Shown one piece after another: positions 23,571 to 34,252 of a stretch of DNA of 64,000 nt. Source of the stretch: Onchocerca volvulus (Eukaryota; Nematoda; Chromadorea; Rhabditida; Onchocercidae); NCBI GenBank assembly GCA_000499405.2, contig HG738138.1:10352888-10416887 (forward strand), given 5' to 3'. The first letter of the stretch is position 1, and every line of letters begins with the position of its first letter. The translations under genes and the position numbers were made by a program. The notes under the pieces were generated by a model, which made no database searches, was not told the origin of the DNA, and worked only from the letters and a program-made list of their open reading frames with translations.

Positions 23571-26500
23571 TCATACATTGACTGTCCAGATTTTCAAAAC
23601 TGAATCCTGACCAACAGTAATGATCCGATTTGGACCAAGCCAAGCAATTCCATTAATTGGGCTCATTGTATGCGCCCCTGAAAATGATGCAGAAAAATAT
23701 GTGTTTCGAAGGTAGACATTTCTCAAGGAAGATGCAAGTAATGAATAAATGAAACTTAGTAATTTAGATCTAATTCAAAGTGTGGATTTCGTGAAATTCT
23801 AAATTTGAAATATGAATTCCATTTAAAGAGATTATATTTAAAGCAGCAGCTAACCTTTGATAATTATTGGATGTTCTCCACTGTGCTGTAAATCCCAAAC
23901 GATAACATTTGTATCAATGCCACCAGTTGCAACAAAACGACTGTCTGGTGACCAGGCAGAACAATTCACTCGAGCTGAATGAAAGGTCCACTCTTTTTCT
24001 GCGATACATTTGTAGTCATTATCCACGGAATAAGGTATTACCTGTAAATAGTCATGACTTAAGTTTACTTATCAATTATATGAAAAGAGGAAATTACAAC
24101 GTCTAGATTCCAATAGTTATCCTGTTGCAAATATTCTTCATCTCAAGCATTAAAGAATGAAAATAATGGGTTCAAATTTTTCTTTTACTCTAGAAATATT
24201 TTATTTCAGTCACCAAGGTTATCAGATTTAATCATGGCAATGAAGAAACGAACGAAAATGCTATTTCATAATGGAAAATTCATTGCCAACTTGTCTGAAG
24301 TAATGGAAGTCTAACACGACTGACTGGACACAATATCCAATTACAGCATTTCTATACTCTAGTGAGATGTGTATGGAACAAAAAGGCTAGTTATTCTGAA
24401 ATCAATTTCCCAGTTACAGTGTATAACAAATACCCAAAATAGTCGAAAAAAAAAAAAAATCAAGATACCTTCCTATTTGCATCTGTTGCAACAAGAAAAT
24501 TTCTGTTGGGACTCCATGCAAGCGAAGTGATAGATCCAGTTTGCGAGATCACTTTTATTTCTTTCATTTGATTGCTACTTAGTTCATAAATATGTATTTT
24601 GTTCTCCTGGAAAGAAATAATTGAGAAGGAATAATGAAAAATATATATCAGAATTTACATTACTCCTAATTGAGATAAACATAGCTCTTCTTATTACCTG
24701 GCTACCAACAGCGATAAGCTTGGAATCTGAAGCGACGGTGACAGAGGAAGCTTCGTATTCGATGTTTTCCGAAATCGTTTGTTTGGCATCCGAAAAAACA
24801 ATAATTGATTTTTGGCAAGCAACCACTGCAATCTTACCACCAGAACCTAATGCAAGCTGTCGCGGTTGCGATGATAATTTTATCTTGTTTGACTGAACAT
24901 TGTCTAAAAATTACTGTAATTTGTAACTGGACTTTCTTGCAGGCTTTCTATAACAAGGAGAACGATGTAATCAAATAATGAAGTTTGTATAAATAAAAAT
25001 TCTGGAAAAAAAAGAGAAAAAACTCACCCAGCGAATTTGGAAAAGAAGTAAATGCAATCGAGTCATCCCAACCGACCGATACCAAATCACCATTCGATGA
25101 GACACTCATACCTGACACCTGCAATAACATTCAGCAAATTGTGCCGAGACCATTTATCATTGCAAAAAATAATAGTGAATTACATATATCGTTGGAATTT
25201 CGAGCCATTCTTACCAAAATAGTAAAACTTTCACCTTCAGAAGTATGATAAATAAAAGTTCCCAAGTATCTAACCTGTGAGCTGTGAACAGTGGGCAGCA
25301 ATCTTTCCGAATCTCCTGAATTAAGGCACCACCGGGCTGCAACAGAATTTTTACTTTGATGCAGCCAGGTTGCCTCAACGCTTCTTAGAAATTAAAAAAT
25401 TTTTAATTCATAAAACAGATTACTGATTCACATTATCTTGTCGATTGATAATAAAAGCAATCGAACAAGCATTGAACCAACAACTTTTACAAAAGAAAGC
25501 ACTAAGACAATTTATTTCAGACTGATATAAATGCATTATGTGAATAGTTTCATGTCCACTAATTTGAAATAAAAAAAAAAAAAAAAAAAAAAGAAAAGAA
25601 ATGATACGCAATTTAAGAGACAATATATGCAAACTGCTCAAATTATAGAATGTGTTCTTTTTTGATGTGTGATAACTTACTGATATTTCCTTCAAAATCC
25701 GCCGTGAAAGCCAATGCTTTTTCCGAACATACCGCAAGAGCTGTTATCGGTTTATTATGTCCCTTCAAAACTTTTGATACAGAATCGCTCTCTAAGTCCA
25801 AAATATTTATGAAACCCGAGAGACTCACTCCAGCAAGAAAAACTTTTGTCCAAACAATGCAAAGCTGTTGATCATCGATATTTTTTCCAATCACAAAAGT
25901 TCTGAAGACAAAGAAACTGACAATAAATAGCCATAAAAATTCCGTGATTTTTCCACAAAATTACACAAACATCGTGAGAAAATAGTACAAGAGGAAGGAA
26001 GATGAAATGGGCAGTATATATGCAAAAAATGTTCAGAAAACTAACTTCTCCAATTTCTTTGAAACAACATCCCAAATTTTGATGGTTTTGTCGCCGGATG
26101 CGGTTGCAATATGCTGTCCATCCGGAGACCAACATAATGCAAAAACGCTTCCAGAATGTGCTACACCTTTACATTGATCATCCACAAGTTCTCCCACTTT
26201 TTGACCACTTGTTCCTTCGTATAATATCACCTAAAGCTCACGATAAATACCAAATTACCAACTCAGCAGATAAAATAATCAAAGCAGCTTCCGAGCAATC
26301 AATACAAAATAACAAAAGTCGTAAAACAAAATTAACCATACTTTCCCATCTGCACCAGAACTAGCGAACAGTGAACCAGAAGCATTATATCGGACACAAT
26401 AAGCGAAACGGGTATGTTCATGAAAGAGCTGCAACATCAGAAGATATTAAATATTTACATAATGCAGAAGTCTTATATTTCAAGAAAGATGCATTGAAAC

Positions 26501-27680
26501 TTGATAAAATTATAGACTTACAGTGAGAAATTTAAATGGAGGTCCTTCAAAGAGTGCAACAGTATTGTCTTCTGAACAGCTCACAAGTCTGTAAGGTCTA
26601 GCAGGACGAAAATCGATACTTGACATTGCGCGGCTTTGACCCGAAAGATTCCCATTGGAGGTTCCCGTATCAAAAAGAAAAACATGGCCAAATCTAAAAA
26701 TTACAATCTTACGCTAAAAGAAATTTTTTAGTCTTCCGAAAGACTTCGATGTCAGACTCTTCTTTTTCTTGATCAACAGTCATTAGTTCAAAAATAGGTA
26801 GCTAAGCCTTATCGTTAATAGAGCAAACCTTTCGCGTCCTTCACCAACTACTGCTATTCTTTTACTATCGTCAGACCATGCAATGTCACGAATAGGACCT
26901 GACAATATTGAATACTCGGCTTTTAGTATATGTGTGGGTTGTATCGCATCCCAGATACGTATTTTTCCGGACTGATCACCAGATGCGACGTAGAAACCCG
27001 ATGGAGAATACTTTGCCACAGTTGTAGAATTCGCATGCTCGGTATAAATTTCACATTCTTTTGGATTCTATAATAGAGAACTACTGACTAAGCCAGTTTC
27101 CAAGAAAAAGTAACGACATTTCATGTCATAACACGTTTGCAATCAAGAAACAAGTAAAAATATTATATCAAAGAGATAGTTTTCTGAGTTAAGTATTACT
27201 CCTACCTAATATATTCAACATACTTTCCAACAGTTTGTGGATGAAAATCAGGAAAGATGAAATCTTCATCAAGTCACCTGGATATTGCGAATATAAACGG
27301 AATTGCCGTTGCAGTAAAGTAATTTCTGGCCATCTGGACTTGAATTCAGTGACAGAGGCATTCCTCGAACGGTACGCGGTAAAGAAGCAAATGTTGCATC
27401 TGAAATTTATGAAAATAAAATCTCTTGATAAGATACAATCTTAATGTATATTCCATAATATTTGCAAGCGTATAAGCATACACAAATAAAATATTAAAAT
27501 TTAAAACTCTTCCTTCACCATACAGTTTCTATTATAAGGTACATAACAACTGTCACATTCCGACCACTTAAAAAAACATTCTTATTTGAGGACAGAATCA
27601 GCTGGATGGAAGTGTTAACAAGACAGGTCAACACGTAAATGTAATTAATAACCTTGAACATACTCCTCCGTCGACGTCAT
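23571..27680 (-). CDS. unc-78: Actin-interacting protein 1 (WDR1 family), complete
   Basis: Thirteen exons join in phase into 614 codons: 27653-27680, 27278-27399, 26829-27067, 26522-26693, 26342-26428, 26046-26230, 25681-25901, 25275-25336, 25028-25118, 24698-24903, 24469-24606, 23855-24041, 23571-23677. It begins [19 protein letters not shown], then [112 protein letters not shown] and ends [14 protein letters not shown]. Order and length (C. elegans UNC-78 is 611) leave little doubt. AIP1 is a double seven-bladed WD40 propeller that, with cofilin (UNC-60), promotes disassembly of actin filaments; in worms it is needed for ordered muscle actin. Exon 8 was chosen with the internal acceptor before CCCGG because only this gives a matching product ([14 protein letters not shown]). 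Nothing is missing. Confidence 0.95.
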
Positions 27681-28164
27681 CAAATGTGCTTATAAAAATA
27701 CAATTATATTAGCGACAGGAACTGAATCTTTCCTGCAATAATATCTATATTTCTTAATTTCCAGTCTTAAACGAAACTTGACAAAAACAACCAAAAAAAT
27801 AAGTGCTAAAAACTGAACATCTTGCAAGATACACAAAAAAAGATAGTTTGCTTGCAAAAAAAAATCCGAAATGTAAAAGAGAGGGGAAATATGAGTTATT
27901 CATGGTAACTGAGGGAGAAGGGAAAGGAAAAAGATGAAACATCGGAAAAGTGATATCTCACTTGACCAAGTGATTCATCGTTGTTGATAAAGCACATGAA
28001 TCATCTGATAGGCTGTCCTCCTAACTGTCCCATATTCTATTACGGAGATACTTGCCAGTGGAAGGTCATCTATTATAATAGCGGGCTATTGGTACTTTTT
28101 CAGATGAATCAAATACATTCCTACCAAATAACCCATCCATTAGACACATTTTCCTACAATATAA

Positions 28165-28790
28165 CTAATTACTGTCATTCGGTAGTAAACCCAACTCTGC
28201 AATATATTTACATTCATTGCCAACTATTATCCCCATTGTCCTTTCTCCTATAAAATTAACAGTTGTTAATAATTCCACATGGCATTGCATTGAGTATCGA
28301 TTGCGCCATCGAAACTCTATGGGATAGCAACGTTTCGGAAGGATGAACATAGAGCCGGAGTAGAATATTCTGCTATAAGTGTCAAGCAGATCAGGAAGGC
28401 ACTGCTTAAGAACAGTTACGATCACTCTTCGTACCAAAAAGCACTAGGATCAAGGTTTAAAAGGACATCGGACGGATCAATTTTAGCCAAGCGAATGTCT
28501 TTGCAAAGCTGAACAAAGAAAAATAAGTAAAAATTGCTTTTGGATAACAGACAAAAATTTTCAGTAATAATAATAGTGGTAGAGGGCAAAGTTGCTGAAA
28601 AACCAAGAAAACGAAGTGACTGAGGGTGCGTATAGAGAATGAGCTCGAGATAAGATCGATGCGGAAGTTTCAGATGAGGCCGGTCGACTATCGCTGGAAT
28701 ACACCTACAAATGAATGCATCTGCAGGGAGAGACAGCATTTGTAGAGCGCTCAATAGACTCTAAGCAGTTCCAACAAAAATACGGATATA
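28165..28790 (-). CDS. Doubtful gene fragment, two overlapping long frames
   Basis: Two minus-strand frames of about 110 and 90 codons overlap in a patch that is less AT-rich than its surroundings. The upstream one contains SLPADAFICRCIPAIVDRP and HLKLPHRSYLELILYTHPQ, a probable intron (acceptor TTTGTTCAG at about 28510), then KDIRLAKIDPSDVLLNLDP and AFWYEE. The downstream one runs VTVLKQCLPDLLDTYSRIF and RTMGIIVGNECKYIAELG. No start exon, family or consistent splice chain was found. It could be a real nematode-specific gene, a relic, or chance. It lies between the divergent starts of unc-78 and the Rab40 gene. Confidence 0.3.
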
Positions 28791-29443
28791 CGAAATGATT
28801 AGTATGAATACTAGCCTAGATCGCCTCAAAAACGCAGAGATAAGTAAATGCATTTGCTCAATTTAAATCTAAAAGTCCTTGACAGTTGTTTTAGACGTCT
28901 TTATAAAATTCAAAACACAAACCTACAGTTTTTTTATCATTAATTGTTGTAGTATTCTCATCTGAAATTTTCCTAAAAAAAAAAAAACAAAACACTGCAA
29001 ATTTCTGGCAGCTGTAATAAAACATGAAACTGGATTTTGGACTGAATTGTTCTCAGAAAGCAATACCAGGAATTATTTTTGATTTTGATTATAGTAGAAA
29101 TGTATCATTACAGTTCATTTGCTGTAGATATTCAGGATTAACCGACCTCAGCTAACTATATACATCAATGTCCCCTTACATATACACAAAAATAAACCTG
29201 CTACAGTATATCGCAGTAACATACTTCATATGGAAAACTTTCGTACAGGGAAAACACCCTAATACCGCAAATTTCCCAGCTAATTTATTAACAAATTAAA
29301 GGTAGAGACAAGAGCTTTTCATAATGACTCGATCAGTTCGGTAAGCGCATGTGAATATGAAAGCGACGAGCGTGAAGGATAATCGTTTTCCCTCCAATAA
29401 GTTATGAAGCGGAGTTCGGACAAATTAAGAAGTAGGGGTCCGC
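28791..29443. other. 5' flank of the Rab40 gene
   Basis: No coding sequence seen; AT-rich with a short A tract near 28976. It presumably contains the Rab40 promoter and 5' UTR. Confidence 0.4.
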
Positions 29444-31954
29444 ATGATATCTTTTGCTAACAGTGAAATTAATGAAGTATTGCAGTCAAATGCAATGTGT
29501 ATTGCGACGAGTGAATTATATCGAGAGGAGCACGAATACATGCTCAAGTTTCTACTCGTTGGTGACTCGGATGTCGGCAAAGATGAAATAGCGAACTTTT
29601 TGGGACCGTCTGTTTCGTTCACTCCAAATGCTTTCCTCATACGTAATTCTTCATTCGTCATTATTTCTAGATTTATAGTAACTTAGTGATCCGTTTCTTC
29701 GGTGCAGCTCCTCTCCAAAGCCTGAAAAACTTAACTCCCTGTTCTCGATCGGTTTACATTATACCGTTTATTGTACTCTTTCAAGCTCCTAAGTCCGTTA
29801 GTATTTCTAATCGAAATCTTAAATATCGGCAGTTATTCCTCTTTTCATGTGGTTTTTTTTCATAAATGTAAGTGAAAAGGTATTCTCTTGAAAGTATACT
29901 ATCTTTGCAAATTGAAAATGTATTGAACTGTTCATCTGTTCAGCTGGATACTGGATCATATCGGCAAAAGTAGCTGTTCATTTTTTTGGAGTCTTTTAAT
30001 TAAATTCAGCAGTTATCAAAATTATTTGTAGCGGTATATAACTTTCTGGGAGTTGCCAACTTTTGTCGCATTTGGTCACATTTTTAGATGAATATATTGG
30101 CTTGCTGAACAGATTAATTATATTTTTAGCATTTGCAGTTCCGAAGATGACAACAATATTGTTAGAAGGAAAATTCGTGCGATTGCAGTTGTGGTGAGTT
30201 GACATTTTATTTTATAAAGTAGTGAAATAACAAATTCTTATCAGATTAAACATATGGTCAATAAGGATAATCAACAGTTTTCGGGATTTCAGGGATGCAT
30301 CAGGGCAAGGACGCTTTTCGACTATTATCAAATCATATTCACGGGGAGTTCAAGGCATTTTATTAGTTTATGACATTACAAATAGATGGTCTTTTGATGG
30401 TATACGTCGGTGGCTTACGGAAATTGATGAGGTTTCTATGAAAGATTTTGATGTATACTGTTAAATTCAGTTTTTCTTGTCAGGTAAAGTTCACCATATT
30501 AAGAGAAATTTTCAGTCGATCAGTTGTGGATTTCTAATGCGAATGTTTAAAATTGCAAGAATCCTTAGACCTTTCAAGTGTTAATGAGTGAAGTATTCGT
30601 TTTATAATTCAGTCAGTAAAATCTCTTCCGAATAGAATTTCATTATTACGTGTTGTTTCCATGTATGATGTATTTTCAGCATGCTCCTGGTGTCCCGAGA
30701 ATTTTAATTGGTAATAGACTTCACTTAGAATTTAACCGAGCCGTTCCGCGCCGTGAAGCAGAATATTTTGCCCGAAAAAGGAATATGCAGTATTTCGAGG
30801 TCACTTTTTTCATCTCCTCTTTCTCAATGAAGTCAGTAAATGAGTTCCCTAAACCGCTTAGCGGTAGCCTTAAAATGAAAAATGAAAGCTAAAAAAAATT
30901 TGCAGATCTCAACATTAGCGTATTTTAATGTACATGAAAGTATCACGGAGTTAGCACGTTTGGTTATTTCGAGAAACGGGATGCACTGGTTGTGGAAGAG
31001 TTTCCAAGGTCTTATTAATGATCTTTGAAAAAAAAAAAATAGAATGCGGAATATTTGTATTTGCATACTTCAACTAATTATTTCATACGCCATTTAATAC
31101 TAATAACTTGTTGGCAGTTTCAGTTGCCTCCTTGCAAGATCTCTGTTGTCGAGCTATCGTAAAGAATATTTTAAATGTACATGCTATCGATCGATTACCC
31201 ATTCCCTCATTTCTCCAATTAAAGGTAACTTTTCTTCAATATTTGCAATTTATTCAGGAAATGTTGCTTTGCAGTTTTTCAAGTGCTTCAGCATTACTAT
31301 ATATTTACTGGGATTTTTTCTAAAATTGCAATTTCAAAAACCATATTATTAATGATATATATGTTAATATGATTGATGAAAAATTTCTGTTGCTGAAAAA
31401 TATCTGAAGTTTAGTGAAATTCTGATAGTTTATAAAAGAATATGGTAAATGCGTTATGTATTAATGCTGTTTTTTATTGGTAATAGAAACAATATCAACT
31501 GTATTCACTTCAGCCTTAATATGCTAATAAGAAAAAAAGGATTTTATACTCTCTTATTTTTCCATAGATCTGCTGGCATTACAATTCGAAGCATTTTTGA
31601 CAGAAGTCAAACTTTGTTTTGAATGTCGTTTTTTATCACTTTCAATTATTTTTCATGAAAATAGTATCACGGCGACATTTTAAGATCATTCCTTACCAGA
31701 ATGGAATATACTGAAGCTCAGGTTTTTTAAAGTTAATGATCCTTATAAATTGAACTTTCACAGTATATCGTCATTATTTAGATGCTATAGTATTTCAGGT
31801 AAGATCATTCGCCTCTGGTGCGGATTTGTGTATGAGCAATGTTATCAAGCGTGAGTGTACGACTCCATATTGCAATTCAGCAAGTAAATATATTACTCGT
31901 TTTGTACGATCACGAAATACAAAGGATCATTCACGAAACGCGAATTGCGATATA
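29444..31954 (+). CDS. Rab40-type small GTPase with SOCS box
   Basis: Seven exons join in phase: 29444-29642, 30139-30193, 30293-30431, 30680-30799, 30906-31008, 31118-31224, 31799-31954 (292 residues). After an N-terminal extension of about 32 residues comes [19 protein letters not shown] (P-loop), [13 protein letters not shown] (switch II), [38 protein letters not shown] (NRLHL replaces NKxD, as in Rab40), and a SOCS box [13 protein letters not shown]...[11 protein letters not shown]. These blocks match human RAB40 (281 residues) nearly one for one. Rab40 proteins recruit Cullin-5 through the SOCS box to form a ubiquitin ligase and regulate Wnt and actin signalling; that function is inferred. 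The P-loop Ser/Thr is Asp here (Gly in mammals). The last exon ends in [10 protein letters not shown] without a prenylation cysteine. The sixth exon has two in-frame acceptors six bases apart (31118 or 31124). Confidence 0.92.
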
Positions 31955-33431
31955 ATGTGAAGTTCTATAAGCTAACTGCATAATTGGTTTGTTCTTTTTT
32001 TCTCTCAAATTACTGGTTTGTTCGGATGTTACAGAGTTTAACGAATTATTGAAGGTCACTTTATGAGAACTTAGAAGATGCTTTTAGAAGTAATGCTGCC
32101 TAATTTTTTTAACCAAGAATATGTATTGCAATTTCAGTCATTTTTCTAGAGAGATTGTAATGCTCATTTACCTTTTCTAAAAAGTGGCGTTAACTTCAAG
32201 TTATTTCAGGCCTACTCTTGAAGCAGTCTGAAGTATGCGGCTCTCGGCGTTATGCTCGGTCTTTTTTTTCTGTAAAAATCATAAGAGATTGCTTCATTTT
32301 CTGTGTCACTGGAAGCTAATCATGTCTCTCTGCTTTAATTGCCATTGTTCAGAATTAAATTCACTATTACTTTAATAATATATTGACGTTCTTGCAGTTG
32401 TTTATGAGATGAATTCGTTTACAATTCAAATCTTTTATAAAATTTCTTAACGCAGTTCCAAACTCCTAACTGTTTTTTGTATGTGATAAATTTACATTCT
32501 TAATATGGTGAGGAAATTAATTGCCATTGTTCAGAATTAAATTCACTGTTATTTTAATAATATATTGACGTTCTTGTAGTTTATGAAATGAATTCGTTTA
32601 CAGTTCATGTCTTATACAAAATTCCTTGATACAGTTCGGAAACTCCTAACTGTTTTTTGCATGTGACAAGTTTACATTGTTAATATAATTTATCTACCTT
32701 ATCTCGGTGATTTTCCGATAACAACTATTTTGCAAAGTTTTTTCTTTGAAAACTTCCGTAAAGTTAGCTCATTGTTACCATTATTTATATATTCATGAAT
32801 TTGTTGTTGTTATAAGCTGCTCATTTTCTCTATCCCCAGGAGTTTTCATTTCGGTATTGTTACTCAGATATTGGAATGATGCTGGAAAATAAAACTTCAG
32901 GCAAAATATTTACATTTAATAAGATCTAGTTTTTATTCCTGACTAATGCTTGCTAAATGAAATAATTAGGCAAAGTTTTAGTGAAATGTTGCAGAGGTGG
33001 AAAAAATTGAAGTCATGACAATTATATCAATTTTATTATGACGTGTATAAATAACCGTAAAATTTCACAGTCAATTTTAGCAACAGTTTTGTTAAATTTT
33101 CGCACAAGAAGTCATTAATATGGCAGGAATGAGAAGCGAAACGAAAAGCATTCTAGTCGTCACGGACGTTTTCTTTTTCTCAAAAATGAAAATTGAAATT
33201 TTTTTTAACGAAGTCCTACTAATCTTTTTTTTTTTCGTTTCGACAAAAAAAAAATCCGTAACATATCTTCTGATTTAATGCCCTTTTGCCGCAATAATTC
33301 TCTGTCAGCAAAATTCAGAATGTTCCAGAAGTTACAAATAATGCTTAAACGTTAACATGATAAGCATAATACACAGCTGACTGGATCATCAAATTCACTG
33401 TTTCGTAGGAGATCAACGGTTGAAATAATCC
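31955..33431. other. 3' region between the Rab40 gene and the convergent small gene
   Basis: No coding sequence recognised. It contains a 182-base tandem duplication (listed separately), an AATAAA near 32888 and an A/T-tract cluster at 33200-33255. A 54-codon frame from 33121 is mostly poly-Phe and Lys and is not considered coding. Confidence 0.5.
32337..32690. repeat. Two-copy tandem repeat, 182-base period
   Basis: Copy 1 starts at 32337 and copy 2 at 32519, both opening AATTGCCATTGTTCAGAATT. They share TATTGACGTTCTTG, GAATTCGTTTACA and CTCCTAACTGTTTTTTG at the same offsets with scattered substitutions. The repeat is downstream of the Rab40 gene, probably in its 3' UTR or just beyond. Confidence 0.9.
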
Positions 33432-34252
33432 CTAGATTTTTCCGCTCGTTTTAGTTTCGTTATGTTCCGAAGTACTGCTATCCGATGCATGAGCCAAAAT
33501 TACTGGTCGATGTGTAGTTCGCGCCTGCAAAGTTTCCATTTCTGCAGGAGACAGTTCAAATTTCTGTAAGGAAGTCTTGCAGTCTTTAAATGTCTGGAAT
33601 GCCCGTGCATACTTCCTCCTTGCCCAATATTAATAATCTAATAGCACTTATTGATTATCCTCTTTTCATGGCAGATTTTAACATGACTGCATGAAAACTG
33701 TTGCTGTAAATGAAAAAAATCGATGCATATTTCAGAGCTGCTGTTATTCTTCCTAATTCGTGGCAACTTTGAATTGTTTCTTTCGAAAGAGTGAATTTTG
33801 CAGAAACAAATTAGAATAAGTGTAAAAAAGCAACTGCTAGGGAGTGAAATATATCAAATCTATAATTTCGGCAATCTTATCTGCTAACCGATATCTTATT
33901 AACAGCTTATGAGTTGGAGAGCTTAAAGAAATGTATCAAGCCAATACGAGAAACAGTCTTTCCACCTTATTTGAAGGATATACGCTCTGAATCCCGATAA
34001 ATTGTTAATCCACAATTACGGTAACAAAATACCGAGGTGAAGATTTATCAAAGTAGAAAAAATAAGTAACCGTATCCAGAAATAACGTACTTGAGGAGGC
34101 ATTTCTTCCAGAACGGTATGCATTGCAAGGTTATTACTGATATTTTCCGGCATGAGTAATTCGATACATTCATGGTGATGATGCATTGTTTCACATGGTT
34201 GAGCTGCTCCTCTTGTTGCAAAAGCCAATGATGTACTTGATGAAGTCGACAT
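33432..34252 (-). CDS. Unrecognised small protein, two exons, 97 residues
   Basis: Exon 34091-34252 (ATG 34252-34250, donor GTACGT) joins in phase to exon 33432-33563 (acceptor TTACAG, stop TAG). The product starts MSTSSSTSLAFATRGAAQ, has a His run (MHHHHEC), a helical-looking centre (NNLAMHTVLEEMPPQ), then KFELSPAEMETLQARTTHRP and VILAHASDSSTSEHNET. It is hydrophilic, without signal peptide, membrane segment or catalytic motif, and I do not recognise the family. GT/AG signals and continuous phase make a real gene likely. A TATAA-containing stretch (about 34278-34290) lies just upstream of the ATG. A 27-base candidate exon at 37942-37968 could supply an alternative first exon. It is convergent with the Rab40 gene. 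Confidence 0.65.

Noticed and set aside
25420..25737. 105-codon minus frame with Phe run
   Set aside because: Intron of unc-78; joining it would destroy the WD40 alignment that exon 25275-25336 restores.
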